Translations under genes and position numbers: made by a program
Notes under the pieces: model-generated
Seen by the model: the letters and a program-made list of their open reading frames with translations, nothing else
What the model was told of the DNA's origin: nothing
Databases searched by the model: none
In this document: in pieces, positions 50,731 through 62,925 of the stretch
How positions within the stretch are numbered: the first letter of the stretch is position 1
Layout: the number at the start of each line of letters is the position of its first letter
NCBI RefSeq assembly: GCF_003286085.1
Contig: NW_020825288.1
Coordinates: 11,532,001-11,596,000, forward strand
Direction: 5' to 3'
Length of the DNA stretch: 64,000 bases
From: Drosophila persimilis
Taxonomy: Eukaryota; Arthropoda; Insecta; Diptera; Drosophilidae

Positions 50731-50918
50731 ATGCCTTGCAAAGGATGCGGAAACAGTGAGTAAAAAATTCTACACTATTAAAACTTAATTCTAATAATTC
50801 GAATTCTTCACTTACAGACTGCCAGTGCACATCGGGCCAGTGCGGAAGTACCTGTGCCGGTAACACCCAGTGCCAATGCGCCGCCAAAACAGGAGCCAAG
50901 TGCTGCAAGGCCAAGTGA
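50731..50918 (+). CDS. MtnE: Metallothionein E
   Basis: Exon 1 is 50,731-50,755 and exon 2 is 50,818-50,918. A 62-bp intron with GTGAGT and TTACAG borders sits at the same codon and phase as in MtnD, which indicates a tandem-duplication origin. The 41-aa product starts MPCKGCGNNCQC and ends KTGAKCCKAK. It has ten cysteines: relative to MtnD it has Gly at position 23 and Ala at 31, so two metal ligands are missing. This Cys-reduced pattern (CAGN...CQCAAK) is what I recall for MtnE. It binds heavy metals in the cytosol and is expected to be MTF-1 induced. An A-rich leader precedes the ATG. Confidence 0.92.
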
Positions 50919-50997
50919 TTGTGCGGTCACTTGTAATATGAATAGTACTTAATTAGTTCCACAATCTCCGACTGATCCTAATGCAAATCTGAAGCTA

Positions 50998-51003
50998 AAT
51001 AAA
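50998..51003 (+). terminator. MtnE: MtnE polyadenylation signal
   Basis: AATAAA 80 bases after the MtnE stop codon. Confidence 0.7.
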
Positions 51004-51035
51004 ACAAACATTATGTTATAGTTCAATTAAATACA

Positions 51036-51283
51036 ATGAATTATTCTTTGGAATTAGAAATGGCGCTTAAATGAACACCTTATACAAAAATATTGTACAT
51101 GAAGGTGCATACATGTAGTTCTTGCACCGCCAGCTGGAATATAAATATCCCTTAAATGTCCCAACCTATGTTTATATCTGGTACTCAGAGAATATAGGGA
51201 CAGGTTAGACTTTGGTAAACATATGTAACAGCCAGAAGAAAGCGTTTCTCGCTCCATGAATTATTCTTTGGAATTAGAAATGG
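51036..51283. repeat. 28-bp direct repeat pair flanking 192 bp
   Basis: ATGAATTATTCTTTGGAATT followed by AGAAATGG occurs identically at 51,036-51,063 and 51,256-51,283, just downstream of MtnE. The 192 bases in between have no ORF and no obvious inverted termini. Confidence 0.9.
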
Positions 51284-54200
51284 GGTTTAATATATATATT
51301 GTAATCTACATAAAATAAATAAGAACAAATGAAATAGAAATACCTTGTAACGATTCTTGATTAGGATAGAGCTTAGACGATATAGCCCTGTCCGTCTATC
51401 TGCCAGAACCAACGTAGAATAGGATCAATACTGTATAACATACAGCAGGCATATTACTACAAGGCCTTGGTGCGCTTAGACTATATATGTAGGCGGTTTA
51501 GGATTTTTATGTATCTTCTATATTTAGTAGGGACTACTCGTACCTTATTAGAAAATTAAACGTCATACACGTTTCGAATCATATTCGAGAATTTTGTATG
51601 GGTCGTAAATCTTTCTGTTAATTTATGAATTTTTAATAATAGTAAGATAATTTTTATAATGAATAATTTTTTTAATTTGAGTAGAAGAATCTCAAGCGTT
51701 GCTCACATATTTGTATGACGTTCTTTATAAAGAATTAAATTCCAGGTCCACTCTTGCCATAAGTTTGTAATCTTTGGGGTTTATTTAATTTACATCCTGG
51801 CAAAACAACATTTTCTCAAGTGTGTTGGTGTCTGGGTGTGTGTGTGAGGGGTTAGGTGAAGGACCATCAGTAGTCAGAAGGGCACTCGAGTCGCCGCAGT
51901 CTTTAAATGTGCAACTTGGAGAGGCGAGTGAGCAACGCATGCATGTCTGAGTGCCGTGTGGCACTCTGTCTGTCCTTGCCAGAGTCCTTTAGGATGCGTG
52001 CCCTGAGCGGGTCTGACAAGCAGACAGGCAGGCCAAAAGCCAAACAGATTGGCAGCCGAGGCCGTCAGGTTGTCAATTCGCATCCGAAAGATGCATTAAG
52101 CGCGCTAATTGCAGTTGACAATTTTATTTCATACGCAGCCAATTGAGTATTTCTCTCCTGTTCCTGCTACTGTTCCTGTTCTGGTTCCTGTTGTGCTGTT
52201 GTTGTGGCAGTCGGTGCGGGCTTGCGAGTGGGAATGGGGGGATGTCTGTTATTGCTTCTAGTTTGTAGCCTTGTAGCTTAGCACTTGGCCGAAATTTCAA
52301 TTTCAGCGCTTTTAATGACGTTAAGCGGCGGAAATGGAATCGCGCCTGCTAACTGCCTTTTTGCGCCAAGTCATCAAACTTAATTTGTAGGGAAGTTGGG
52401 AGCTCAAATGTTTTTACAGCCATTTCCTGTTGAGGGAGGCAGTCAAAATGCCAGACAGCCCCCGACACCGACACTAGACCCAATCGCAATGCCAATCAGA
52501 GCCGTTCCATTGCCTGCCGTTGGCTATATTTGAGTTTGTTTTTGTGTCACGGCTTTTTGTGAGAAACATGCTGATAAAGTGACACACGTTCCCAGCCGAA
52601 GGTTGCACTTGAATATGTCCGACTACAGGATGTCCAAATTGGTCACGCGAGGCTCTTAAATCTGGGCTCAAGACATCACGGCGTATACGCGATTTCAAGC
52701 TGCCAGCTGAGCTGCCGTCGCCTCAAAGCGCAAACGCAAACAGTTAATTATGTCATTAAGTTTTCATGTCACAGAAGCGGAACGAAGTGCGACGAAGCGG
52801 AACGGAAACAACTGCAATGCGGACACTTCGTGAGGACTTTGTCGCCAGGCCAGGCGCCAGGAACCAGGCACCAGGGCTATGCTCCGTGCAACAGAGTGGG
52901 GCAACAGCGGCATCACTTATGCATAAGAACATTTTAACTTTTCGTTAGCCACTTTTGAATGGACTTGGTACTGGGGGATGGAGAGATGGGGGGCAACGTT
53001 CAAGGATGCCTCTCGTGTTTATCTTTTGCGTGTGAATTTCGCCTCCTGGCAATGTAAAGTTTTTCTGCGGCGAAATCAAATTATCACCACAATGCTTCTC
53101 ACACACAGACAGACATAGATCGAAAGAACTTTTGGCAAAGAACGCAACATAAATTAATGAAATGCACAAAAACTGCGAATGTATTGCCAGGAAGAGTCAC
53201 TCTCTCATCCCGTCCCGATCCCAAGGCCTGTGTTGTGCCGCAAATATTCTTAATAATTTATTGCAATTTGTTTGCTAAGCGCTTCAGAACTTGCTGAACT
53301 TTTCAACATAAATTAACAGATTAGTTGGCTGCCGTCGCGCCGTGTGGCACACTACAAAAAAGCCCCAAAACCAACTTTCAGCAGGTGCCAAAACAGGAGC
53401 AAAAGAAAAACAACCTAAAGAGAGCGACGACGACGACGACGATACACACGGGTTACAGCTGCTCTGAAGCTTCGTTAATTTCTGGGAATGTGGCCATCGA
53501 CAAAGTTTTTAACCAGCACGCACTGTGGTCTGTCGACCAGGGCCCAACGCTTTTGGCCACTATAAATCTTTAGCCATTTTGGGGCAGCATCCTGTGGGTC
53601 CTGTGGGCTGTTAAATCTATGGGGAGTGGCGTTTTGCCAGCAGCAAACGTGACTTGTAAAGTTTTACACATTTCGCATAAAATATTCAGTTTTAATCTGT
53701 TTTGTTTGCAATGCACTTGACAGACAGAAAAGTACTGGTTTAAATTTTTGTGGCTGTCCAGGAATCATAGCCCGGTCAGAGTTCAATTAGTTTTAAGTGA
53801 TTGCTTTCTGACTTATTGAAGCTCAAATTACGAGTATGGATATTTCCCAGGAAATTGAAGAAATCACTGTAATCGACCAATAAGAAATTATCTTGAATTT
53901 TGCGCAATTTGTTCTTTAAACGTGTCGCACGCAGGAAAATTAAAACTGTCAACTGCGACATTGATTTCGATTTGTGGCACACATCGAGTAGTCCCAGGTG
54001 CGTAATCAGACACGCCCACAGAGAGAGGGGCAGCTGGGTGGTCTGTCTGGGTGTTTATCAATCGCTTGGGCGACACACATTTAACACGAAACTCATTTTG
54101 CTTTCGTTTCGTTTTCAGTTTTCGATTTGCCGCTGATTTCCCCAAGCACTTTAAAGCCCCCGACGTGCGGGTGAATGTGTCACAACGTGATGGCCATAAC

Positions 54201-54638
54201 TATGGCCCAGGAATGGCATTCGCTTTGGGCCATCGCTGACAAACACATTAGGCAGCACATCCTGCGATTGTGGCGAAGCGGAAGTGCTTCCTGCTCGGAC
54301 CCTGGACTATCCGCTCTTGGACCATCCCTTTGTTGACAGCCATTTCATATGCACGAATGCACCATTAGACGATGTCACACATAGCAAAGACAAAGGCAAG
54401 GAAGGACCTAAGCCAACGCCCCGTATCACGGCATTCAGGCTTCTTGTCCGCCTGTCACTCCTTCGAGCAAGCAAACAAAATTACAGTTTTGTCCTGGTTG
54501 GCCATTAGATTTATTATAAAACTTTAATGCAGTTCCAGAGCGGATGCCCATCTACCACCCCCACCCCCACTCCCACCCCAGTTCCACTTCTAGTCTCAGT
54601 CCCAGTCTCAGTCTCCTCCTGCCATTCCACTGTCCTCT

Positions 54639-54641
<3 letters not shown>

Positions 54642-54673
<32 letters not shown>
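54642..54673. repeat. (GT)n microsatellite
   Basis: Sixteen uninterrupted GT units. Confidence 0.9.
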
Positions 54674-54675
<2 letters not shown>

Positions 54676-56172
54676 ATGCTGTAATGCTGTTAATTAAGTG
54701 AACATGGCCAGCACAGATGACTTGGCAGCTGTCCGGCATGTATCCTGTCGCCCAGCTGCATGTTCCCCGTCCCCATTTCTGTTAGTTGCAACAAACTGGG
54801 CGGGGAAGGGGAAAAAAATGCAAAATGTCAGCGACAATTGTAAAGAATTTCGCTCAGTATGCCAGGGCCAACCTCCGGAGCATTGGCCACTCTCTATCTC
54901 CAGTCCTCATTAGCTAACTGGGCACGTCCTCAAATCAATTTGGGACTCCACGTCCTGGACTTCTTCCCCTAGCAATGCCAAAAACAATCATACGACGCGT
55001 TGTCCAAATGGCAATCAAAGTCAAATGTTCTTGGAGCTGCAGCTCTAACCACAGGGATTTCAGGGGAATGTTTTAATAAGCAATGCAGGAGGATGCCATG
55101 AGAATGGAATATGGAATGCTTTGCTTCCAGGATGGCTGCATCTTCGGTTAGTAGAGTGAAATGCAGTTTTTTCCCTGAACCTCTCTGGCACACACTCAGC
55201 TGATGCTTATCCTATGGATGAGCTCTGGCAACCGCTCTGATAAGTGCACTTCATGATGTTCAAATTATATGGCTGCCATCAGCATTACCCACACACCTAA
55301 CACCCACACCCTCGCCCAGCACACAGACACACATTGTTGCATAGACTATTAAACACACTTGAGGAGGAAGTGCTGAGGACGTAGATGAAAATGCATTTTT
55401 AATGCAGCGCAAATGTGGCAAGTGTCTTTTCAAGGCTTAGAGACTCCTACTCCTCCATCATCATCTGGCTTTTCGGTGGAAATTCAATGCAAACTTTTTG
55501 GAGACCTGAAACTTTTGACTTTTCCCTCCCTAATTAAAGGCCAATTAGGGTTGAACTTTTTTGGTTTTTTTTACCACGGACTCTCGAACTATTTCCTGCC
55601 TGATTCAGGTCTATTGAATGACACTTAATCTCTCTCTCTCTCTCTATCAGGGATTAAGTACCCGTTTGCACGTAATCCTGGCTGTAATTGTAAGTGACTC
55701 TCGAGGACAGCCAAAGCGGAAATTAAATCACTGAGAACTATACTAATGTGGTTGGAAACAATCACGTGACTTGCCTGCCCAATGCCAGATAATAATGTCA
55801 TAAATTAATCAAGTCCAGCCCATGCCCAAACCCAAAGACTGGGTAAATAGTAAAGCTCCTGAGGCCTAAGGAAATAAGAAGCAGATTCAGCAGCCACTTG
55901 TGACACGGTTTTGTGTGTCTGTGAGTGAGTGTGGATTTATTTAATTGCCAGCCAAACAAACGGGTCGCTGTGTCAACAGACAGAGACCACGGAACACAAA
56001 AGGAGGAGCTGCTGTAGCAGTGTCCTCTGCAGCGCATACAAATCCCGGCCACGAAGTCCATTTGCATGCAATGAAAGGTGGCCTCATTTGTGTGACTCGA
56101 TTGCTCTGCTCAACGCTCGACGCTCGACGATGGCAAATTGAACTCTTTTTACTCCCGGACTCTTCACTCTAA

Positions 56173-56535
56173 TCAGGGTTCAGCAGCATCACGTTCCGTT
56201 CGCTCAGGAGCAGGACCATATACAGGATGCAGTGAGCATTGAAAGCCAAAGCCGAAATCGTTGCAATTTGGCCTGTATCCACAACAATGGTAATGGAAGC
56301 GGCCAAAACCCAACCAAACCAAATAGTTCCCGAATGTCAGTAAAAAGCGAATCAGCCACAGAGCTACAAAGCCACAGAGCCACAGAATAGCAAAAGGAGC
56401 AGCGGGTGGTACAAGTAGATCAACCAAATAGAAATCAGACCCGATGCGAGGCACTTTTGCGACGAAACCCAAACACTGGCACAAACACAATGCCCATAAG
56501 CAGCAGGAAGCGGCAAAAGAATTGGATGACTTCAT
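56173..56535 (-). CDS. Hypothetical small secreted or membrane ORF, low confidence
   Basis: From ATG 56,533-56,535 a 120-aa frame begins MKSSNSFAASCCLWALCLCQ, a plausible signal peptide. A very hydrophobic central part (AILWLCGFVALWLIRFLL) and an aromatic, Cys-containing end follow. The frame stays open upstream to another ATG at 56,646 (157 aa). A CATAAAA sequence lies about 130 bases upstream of the inner ATG. No family is recognised, and parts derive from CTCTGTGGC repeats, so it may be a chance ORF. Confidence 0.2.
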   Translation of the reverse strand: MKSSNSFAASCCLWALCLCQCLGFVAKVPRIGSDFYLVDLLVPPAAPFAILWLCGFVALWLIRFLLTFGNYLVWLGFGRFHYHCCGYRPNCNDFGFGFQCSLHPVYGPAPERTERDAAEP

Positions 56536-58632
56536 GGTGTACCCTCTTGGTTGATTAGATGATTCTTCACTTGGAACCACTCTGAAAAGGAACTCGAACG
56601 AGTTTGTTTTTAAACTGAGAGATTCCATTGAAGCTGCAAGCGGCATTATTTAGAGAGCTCTCTGTTTTTATGAGGATATTTGTTTCGGCTCAGGCGCTCC
56701 CTGTTCGGCTCTTGGGGCACATTTTTTGTCTACTTTTACGTGCCTGGTGCTGGGGCTGAGGCTGAGGCTGGGGATAAGGCTTGGGCCTTTCCCCGGATGA
56801 TTTATAAAGTGCAATATACCCGCGACAAGCCAAGCGTAAATGTTAACTTATGCTGCAGACTCTCAGCCTTTTATTTGGCGACCATCCTGCCGATGGCTGT
56901 ACATTTCCAAATCCATGGCAAAGTTCTGGCAGGTTTGATAGGCCGTCATTTGAAGTTTATTGCTTTGTGGAGGAAAATGCTGTTCATTCATTTGCATGCC
57001 GCTAAATAATGCAGCTGATATTTTTTGTTTTTGTCTGCAATCTCTTTCTGGCAGACCGCTGAAAATGCCGCTCTGTGGTTTCTGACTGATGAAAAATGTA
57101 TGCATATGAGTGCCGACTTAAGTGGCTCTAGTAAGCCAGGTGTTCGTACATTTACTGTTATATACAAGTGTGTGTGTGTGTGTGTTGGTACGGAGGGGTT
57201 AAACATGGAAATGCTCTTCCAAAAGTTGTTGGGCTTCAGCCGAGAGTGGAAGTGATTCAGATTCAGATTCAAGGAGTCCAACGCTAGGCAGCACTCAGAA
57301 ACAGAAACTTAATTAAAAGACATATCAATTATTTGCTCCTGGGGTGGGGTGTGGCTGGGGGTTCAATTCAAATTTTTAGACGGGCTACGTGCTGGTTTCA
57401 ATGAAATGAAAATATAAAATATGCATTTACAACACCCCCCCCTTGTTCAGAGCCTGGGGATGCTGCCTTTGCCCGGATAAGTATGCCACGGGCCACGTGA
57501 TGGGGAATTGCGCCAAAAATGCTCCACCAACATGCGCCCTTGCATTCAAATGGAGTCACAGTCAGGGTAACAGTTGGGATAGTGAGGGGGAGACGAATGG
57601 TGGGGGGTCTTTCCTGCCTGCCACTGAGTGCATTGTTCGACTGTCTGCGAGGCGACAAAGCCACTCAATAATAAATGTAACGAGCGCATTACAAACACTT
57701 ATGGCAAGTTTAAAGTGCCGTCGCCGCTGTCGTTGCATGAGAAATGTTGCTGCAATGTGGCAGGAAGCACACTCCTGCACGAAGAAAAATAAGTATGCAT
57801 GTATAAGGCACACTATATCCGTACTATTCGAGCCATAAGCATCTGACTGCCACATAAATAATTGCACAGTTGCTGGCAAATAAAATGGACATCAAGACAC
57901 CAACTTAGTCGACTAGTCTCCATGTAGTCTCCATCTGTACCGCTCTTCCGTTCTGTGTGTGGCAAGTGAAAACTTGTAAAAGTTTTGTATTGTCAGTGTG
58001 AAGCGGGGAAGGAAGGAAGGTGGGCGGGAAAGCACTGTTAGAGCCCAGTTGCATCCCGGGTCGCTTGCACTTGAAGTGGAAAAACTTTGGTGCATTGCGT
58101 TAGGAACAAACTTTCGACGCTAGTTGTAGTACCACCTCGAATAAAAAGCAAATGTTTGACGTCAAAGCGAAAGTTAAAGCCTGGGCACTGCAGCTGCTGG
58201 AGCAAAACAACTTCAATATATATCGAAATAAAATAATTCCCGGCATTTACTTGAGCAGACATGTCGTTGGGGTCCTCAACTGAAAACGTTCACTTAGGAA
58301 AACTAAGAAAATGATTTGCAAATTACTCAAATTTTGCATTTACTGGACAGGTGACACCTGAACTGGTGGACCACGTAAACGCTGGCTCTGACCGATACAC
58401 AGAAATAAAGACGGCCAGTGCCATGGCCGGGGGTGATATGTGAACCCACGCATACATACATACATACTCGTATCGAAATGGCACAGAAACTTTCTCGTAT
58501 TCCCCCAGCAAGTTACACGAACGAACGAGAAAAAAAAATTCTCCACAATTGGCAATCGAAAATTGGAAAACTTTTCCCTATATTTGTTTTGGCTTCATTG
58601 ACTTGATTCCCCCTTACTGTAACACTGCTACA

Positions 58633-58700
58633 CATTGCTTAGATATACACCCACACAAATACAGATACACAGATTGCTTAGATACACACCCACACAGATA
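58633..58700. repeat. Short tandem duplication
   Basis: Two near-identical 39-bp units, each starting ATTGCTTAGATA and followed by ACACCCACACA, side by side. Confidence 0.75.
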
Positions 58701-61700
58701 CACACTCACATGGGCAATCGACTACCGCTCAGCTGCTGTGCTACTATTATCAAAAGTTTTGGCGCGCGCTTGCTCTGCTTCAGCAGCAAATTCTCAGCTC
58801 AACCGAAAGCCAAGCGAAGGCAAAAAACTTTAATAGATCTATACTATATGTAGGTGTATCCATGGGATTGCGCAAATGGCAGCGACTTTAATTGCAAAAC
58901 GGGCACTTTTCAATTTGTTTTCCATTCGTCCCGTGGCAGCTTTACTGCACCGCCGTTTGCTCCACTGCCCCGCTGCGCTGCACCACCACCTCAAAGCGAC
59001 CCCCCAAGATGTCGGCCCCAAAAAAATAAAGAACTTCGCAATTAGAGCGCAAATAAATGACGTTTTATGTGTTGGCTTTGCTTAGGCGAGTTTTATTTCT
59101 GCCGCTCTCTCTCTTTCTCTCTCTCCCGTGAATTATTAATAGTTGCCCCGCGGGGCGATACTGGCAGCCATGGCAGTCGCGGAAGTCCTGGCCCCAGTAA
59201 AAATCTGTCGACACTGAAACGGCAAGCGGCGTATGCGTAATAAATGTACGAGCTAGAGGCCTGCAGGTGAATAAAACTTTGTCGTTGTCGTTGTCGAACT
59301 GATTCGTAGTGGTTCGGAAATTTAATTAAATTTTTGCATTGTTTGACATGGTCGGAGTTTGCACTTTGGCGGTCAATTTTTTTTTGTGAATACTGGTCAC
59401 ACGGTGAGAAAATTTTAGAACTTTTGCAATTGCAGACTTATCAAAGGATACGTCAATTTAATATTCAACCAGTACACCAAACTACATACTATCTTCTAAG
59501 TATAAGGTAGATGATTCTCGGCAAAAGTTCTTCTAACAAGTGTCTCTAATACCGAAAAACATGAAAGGTTTTTAATGACATTTAATGACTTGGAAAATTA
59601 AGATTCAATATTTTACTTATTAGTAAAAAAAGTGTTTTACAGATAGTCCCACCAGATTGACAGAATTTTGTAATTTTATAGCCAAATCTTAAAAATCACT
59701 TCTGTTAGGTAATATTTTAGTTTATATCTTAGAAATCAAACTTTCGATTATTGTATTTTTTTCTGAATAACAAACTCGCCCTAACATATAACTCTATATT
59801 ATATTCTATATAAACAAAAATAGAAGAATAATTTTTAACCTTTTTTCTTTCTTTTTTAAATTTGCAATAATTGAAAATAGACTCTAAAATTGTATGGTCT
59901 CTGCTTAACGTACTTGAAGTACGTTTAATTTTCTTCGAGTGCAGGAAAATATTGGGAAATATCATAGAACCAATAGACACGTTCCGGTTCACAGCATGTT
60001 ATACGTACTTCTATCTATGGGTATAACGATATGTGTGCTCTGCGCTGCGCTGCGCTGTGCTGCGTGTGCCCCACGCCCCACTTTGTCGCCGGCGCTGATT
60101 TCCCCAAGCAGCACAACCTTCACTCATATGCCGCCGCCGCCCCCAACCCACTACTCTCTCCCGTCTCCCGTGGAGTTATCAAAGCGAGTGCGAGAGTCTG
60201 TCAATAGGCTTGGGGTTGGGGTTTATGGCAAAAGCTTTTCGCTCGACTATGATTTAGGTAAGCGTCCTGGGAGACGCCACCGATGTCGATGTATGGATGG
60301 TGGCTGTGTATATGGATATGGATGTTGATGCTGATGCTGATGCGACTTGGACACCGACCGCACCAGACACACTCATAGGGCAACCAGTTAGTGATTTTAT
60401 TATTTATTGTTCTGCGTCGGTCCACAGAGAATGGGCATGGCAGGGCGATGCAAAAGGATTTAACACATAAATATTTCATTTCTGTGCGGTTTTTTGTTGG
60501 GGAACTGCTTTGGGGGCGGCTGGAAAACATTTTTGGAGTGCTGTCAAAAATGTTTTGCATTTGCATTATAATCGTCGCATACAATACAAATCTATGCCCC
60601 ATGCCTCATGCATATTTTATAAATGGTCCTCGGCCACATAACACTCTCAACGATCCCGTGAGAATGGCCCGCCCCCGTACTCCCGTTTGTCCATTCAGGA
60701 TGAAATGTAGAAGCATTTTACTTGAACGAGTTATATTTCATGCGATAAATTCTAATGCCCTGACGGTGGGCTCATACATAGGTACACGAGTGCGCGTGTA
60801 TGTTTGGCCATGTGGCTTTGACAAATTGAAATTAAATTTCGTCTGTTTGCAGATCACATTCGAAATTCTGTGACATTCCGGGCAAGGGTTTTATTTAATT
60901 ACAAAAATGTGAAATGTTGAAATGTGAAATGTTGCGTTTTGCATGGGAATTGATTTCTGCCCAAAATTGAAATGCCCTTCAACTCGATTAGCAGGATTAA
61001 TTGACTTTTACTGCATTGACAGAAATGCGACTCATTAAATTGGGGCATGGCATTCATGTGGACGTGGGGTCGTTGGTCCTACCCAACTCATGTGACCTTC
61101 GCTCTTATCATTTGATGTACGAGAAAGGGAAAACGTATGTACATTGATTATGTTCTTGGCATACTTAATTAACGCAACAAATAATTGTTAATTAGTAAAT
61201 CATTGCGGTTACCGCATCTAAATAATCTAAATAGTGAAAGCAAACTAATTACAATTAAAGGTAACTAATTGCATTCAAAGCCGACCGCAAATGGCAATTA
61301 ATTAGGCGAAAACATCAATGGGTTTTCGATGGCTGCCCGTTGGTTACCCAATGGCTGCCCAACGGCTGCCCGATGTTTGATGGTTGCTAACGCTGAGGTC
61401 ATCCATCCAGGGACCCATCCGGCGCTGTGGTTCCTATGGCACCCGTCCTAGGGGGCTGCTCAGCTCTGTCTGCAGAACTCTATTTTATTATAATTCTATT
61501 TGTGGGACTTTTTTAATTTCATTAGCCTCCACTCCACTCTGTTCTGCCGCCCTGTCCCGGTTGAAGCTTGTAATTAAAATGCCACAAACCGACGCCAGCC
61601 AGTTGACGAAGAGTCGCACATCGCACATCGCACATCGGCGAGACGGGGCTCGTGGTCCGGGACCCGTTCCGTGCCCCAGGAGAGCTCATCTCGCGCGGCA

Positions 61701-62903
61701 CAGTCGAGTGCGGATTGTGGACGCGCCCACGCATTTTCCTATTAAAAATTTCAATTGCCGCGTAAAAACGCGCGTGTAGAAAATAAACTCGCCTGAAATG
61801 GAATAATTAAGCAGGTTCATTCATTAAATTTTCCATAGCAAAAGTTAAATGCAAATCGGAGCCACAGAAGTCCCTGTCCGCTTGCCGCCGCAAATTCTGT
61901 TCTATTTGCCAGGTTTAGGATATTTTCGGTCAGAAGCGGTGATTTCTGGGCTTTACTTTTTTTTTATGAATGTGGAATAAAATGAATAGACTTGCGGCAG
62001 AATTTGCTGACCGCTTCGGTAATTATAGAGCCGGAGTGCAGAAATAGAATTGTGTCAACAGAACTGGAACGAAACTTTTCCTCAACGGGGAACTGGGAAA
62101 ACATGTGGCCAAATTGCATGGAATGAATATGTATTTGCAACACGAAGCGGCAGTGCTGAAGGAGCCCCAGTAGCAGGTGCGGATTATGCATAAACATAAA
62201 CCCACTGGCCGTCCCAGCAGGATGCCAGAATACCAGGACTACAGGACAGCCACAGACAAGTACTGCAGCAGGCGAAACCCTCGAGAGGCCATAATGCATG
62301 CAAACTTGCAATAATTTTTCCTTGCCGAAATCGTTTTCTTTATATTTTTTTTTTGTCTTCTTTCGAAATTTCACAACCAATAAATTTTATGTTTTCTGTG
62401 CAGAAGCGCCAGAGGAGGAGGAGGAGAAGGAGCAGCAGCAGGCAGTAAAAACATTTGTGGTCGTTCGTAGATAATTAAGTTTTCAAGAGCCGAAGAGCCT
62501 GTTCTATATTTATGCCACTGAAAATGTGTAAAATCTTATTCGGAATTGGCTATTTCCATGGTTTCTAAGATATTGGCCTGACAGATGAAAAGTTGGTTAT
62601 ATTTTTAGCAGACTTTTAATCGATGATAGAGTATAATGTAGGAGAATGTTCTTGGAACAGGCCTAGAGCTATTGGAGAACACAGAAGTTTCTCTAAATTC
62701 AGTTTCCCAAACTTAGGGTGGACCCTGCTGCATTTGTGAACAGTTTGGTCAGTGAACAAATCAAAAACGAGTTATGTAACTCCATTCTTCTTGTGGATCC
62801 TCGTGCGATACACATGCATTACTTATCCCGAGCTCCACTCGCTTGGGAGCTGCAGCTGCCTCACACAGAGTGCCAGTGTCAGCATATGAGATATTGAGTC
62901 TCT

Positions 62904-62925
62904 CCCCCCCCCCCCCCCCCCCCCC
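62904..62925. repeat. Poly-C tract, 22 bases
   Basis: An uninterrupted run of 22 C. Together with the 19-G run at 32.9 kb it is an outlier for this genome. Confidence 0.9.

Noticed and set aside
59390..59400. GGTCACACGG resembling Motif 1
   Set aside because: Mismatched at the end of the consensus, and no Motif 6 companion or gene follows.
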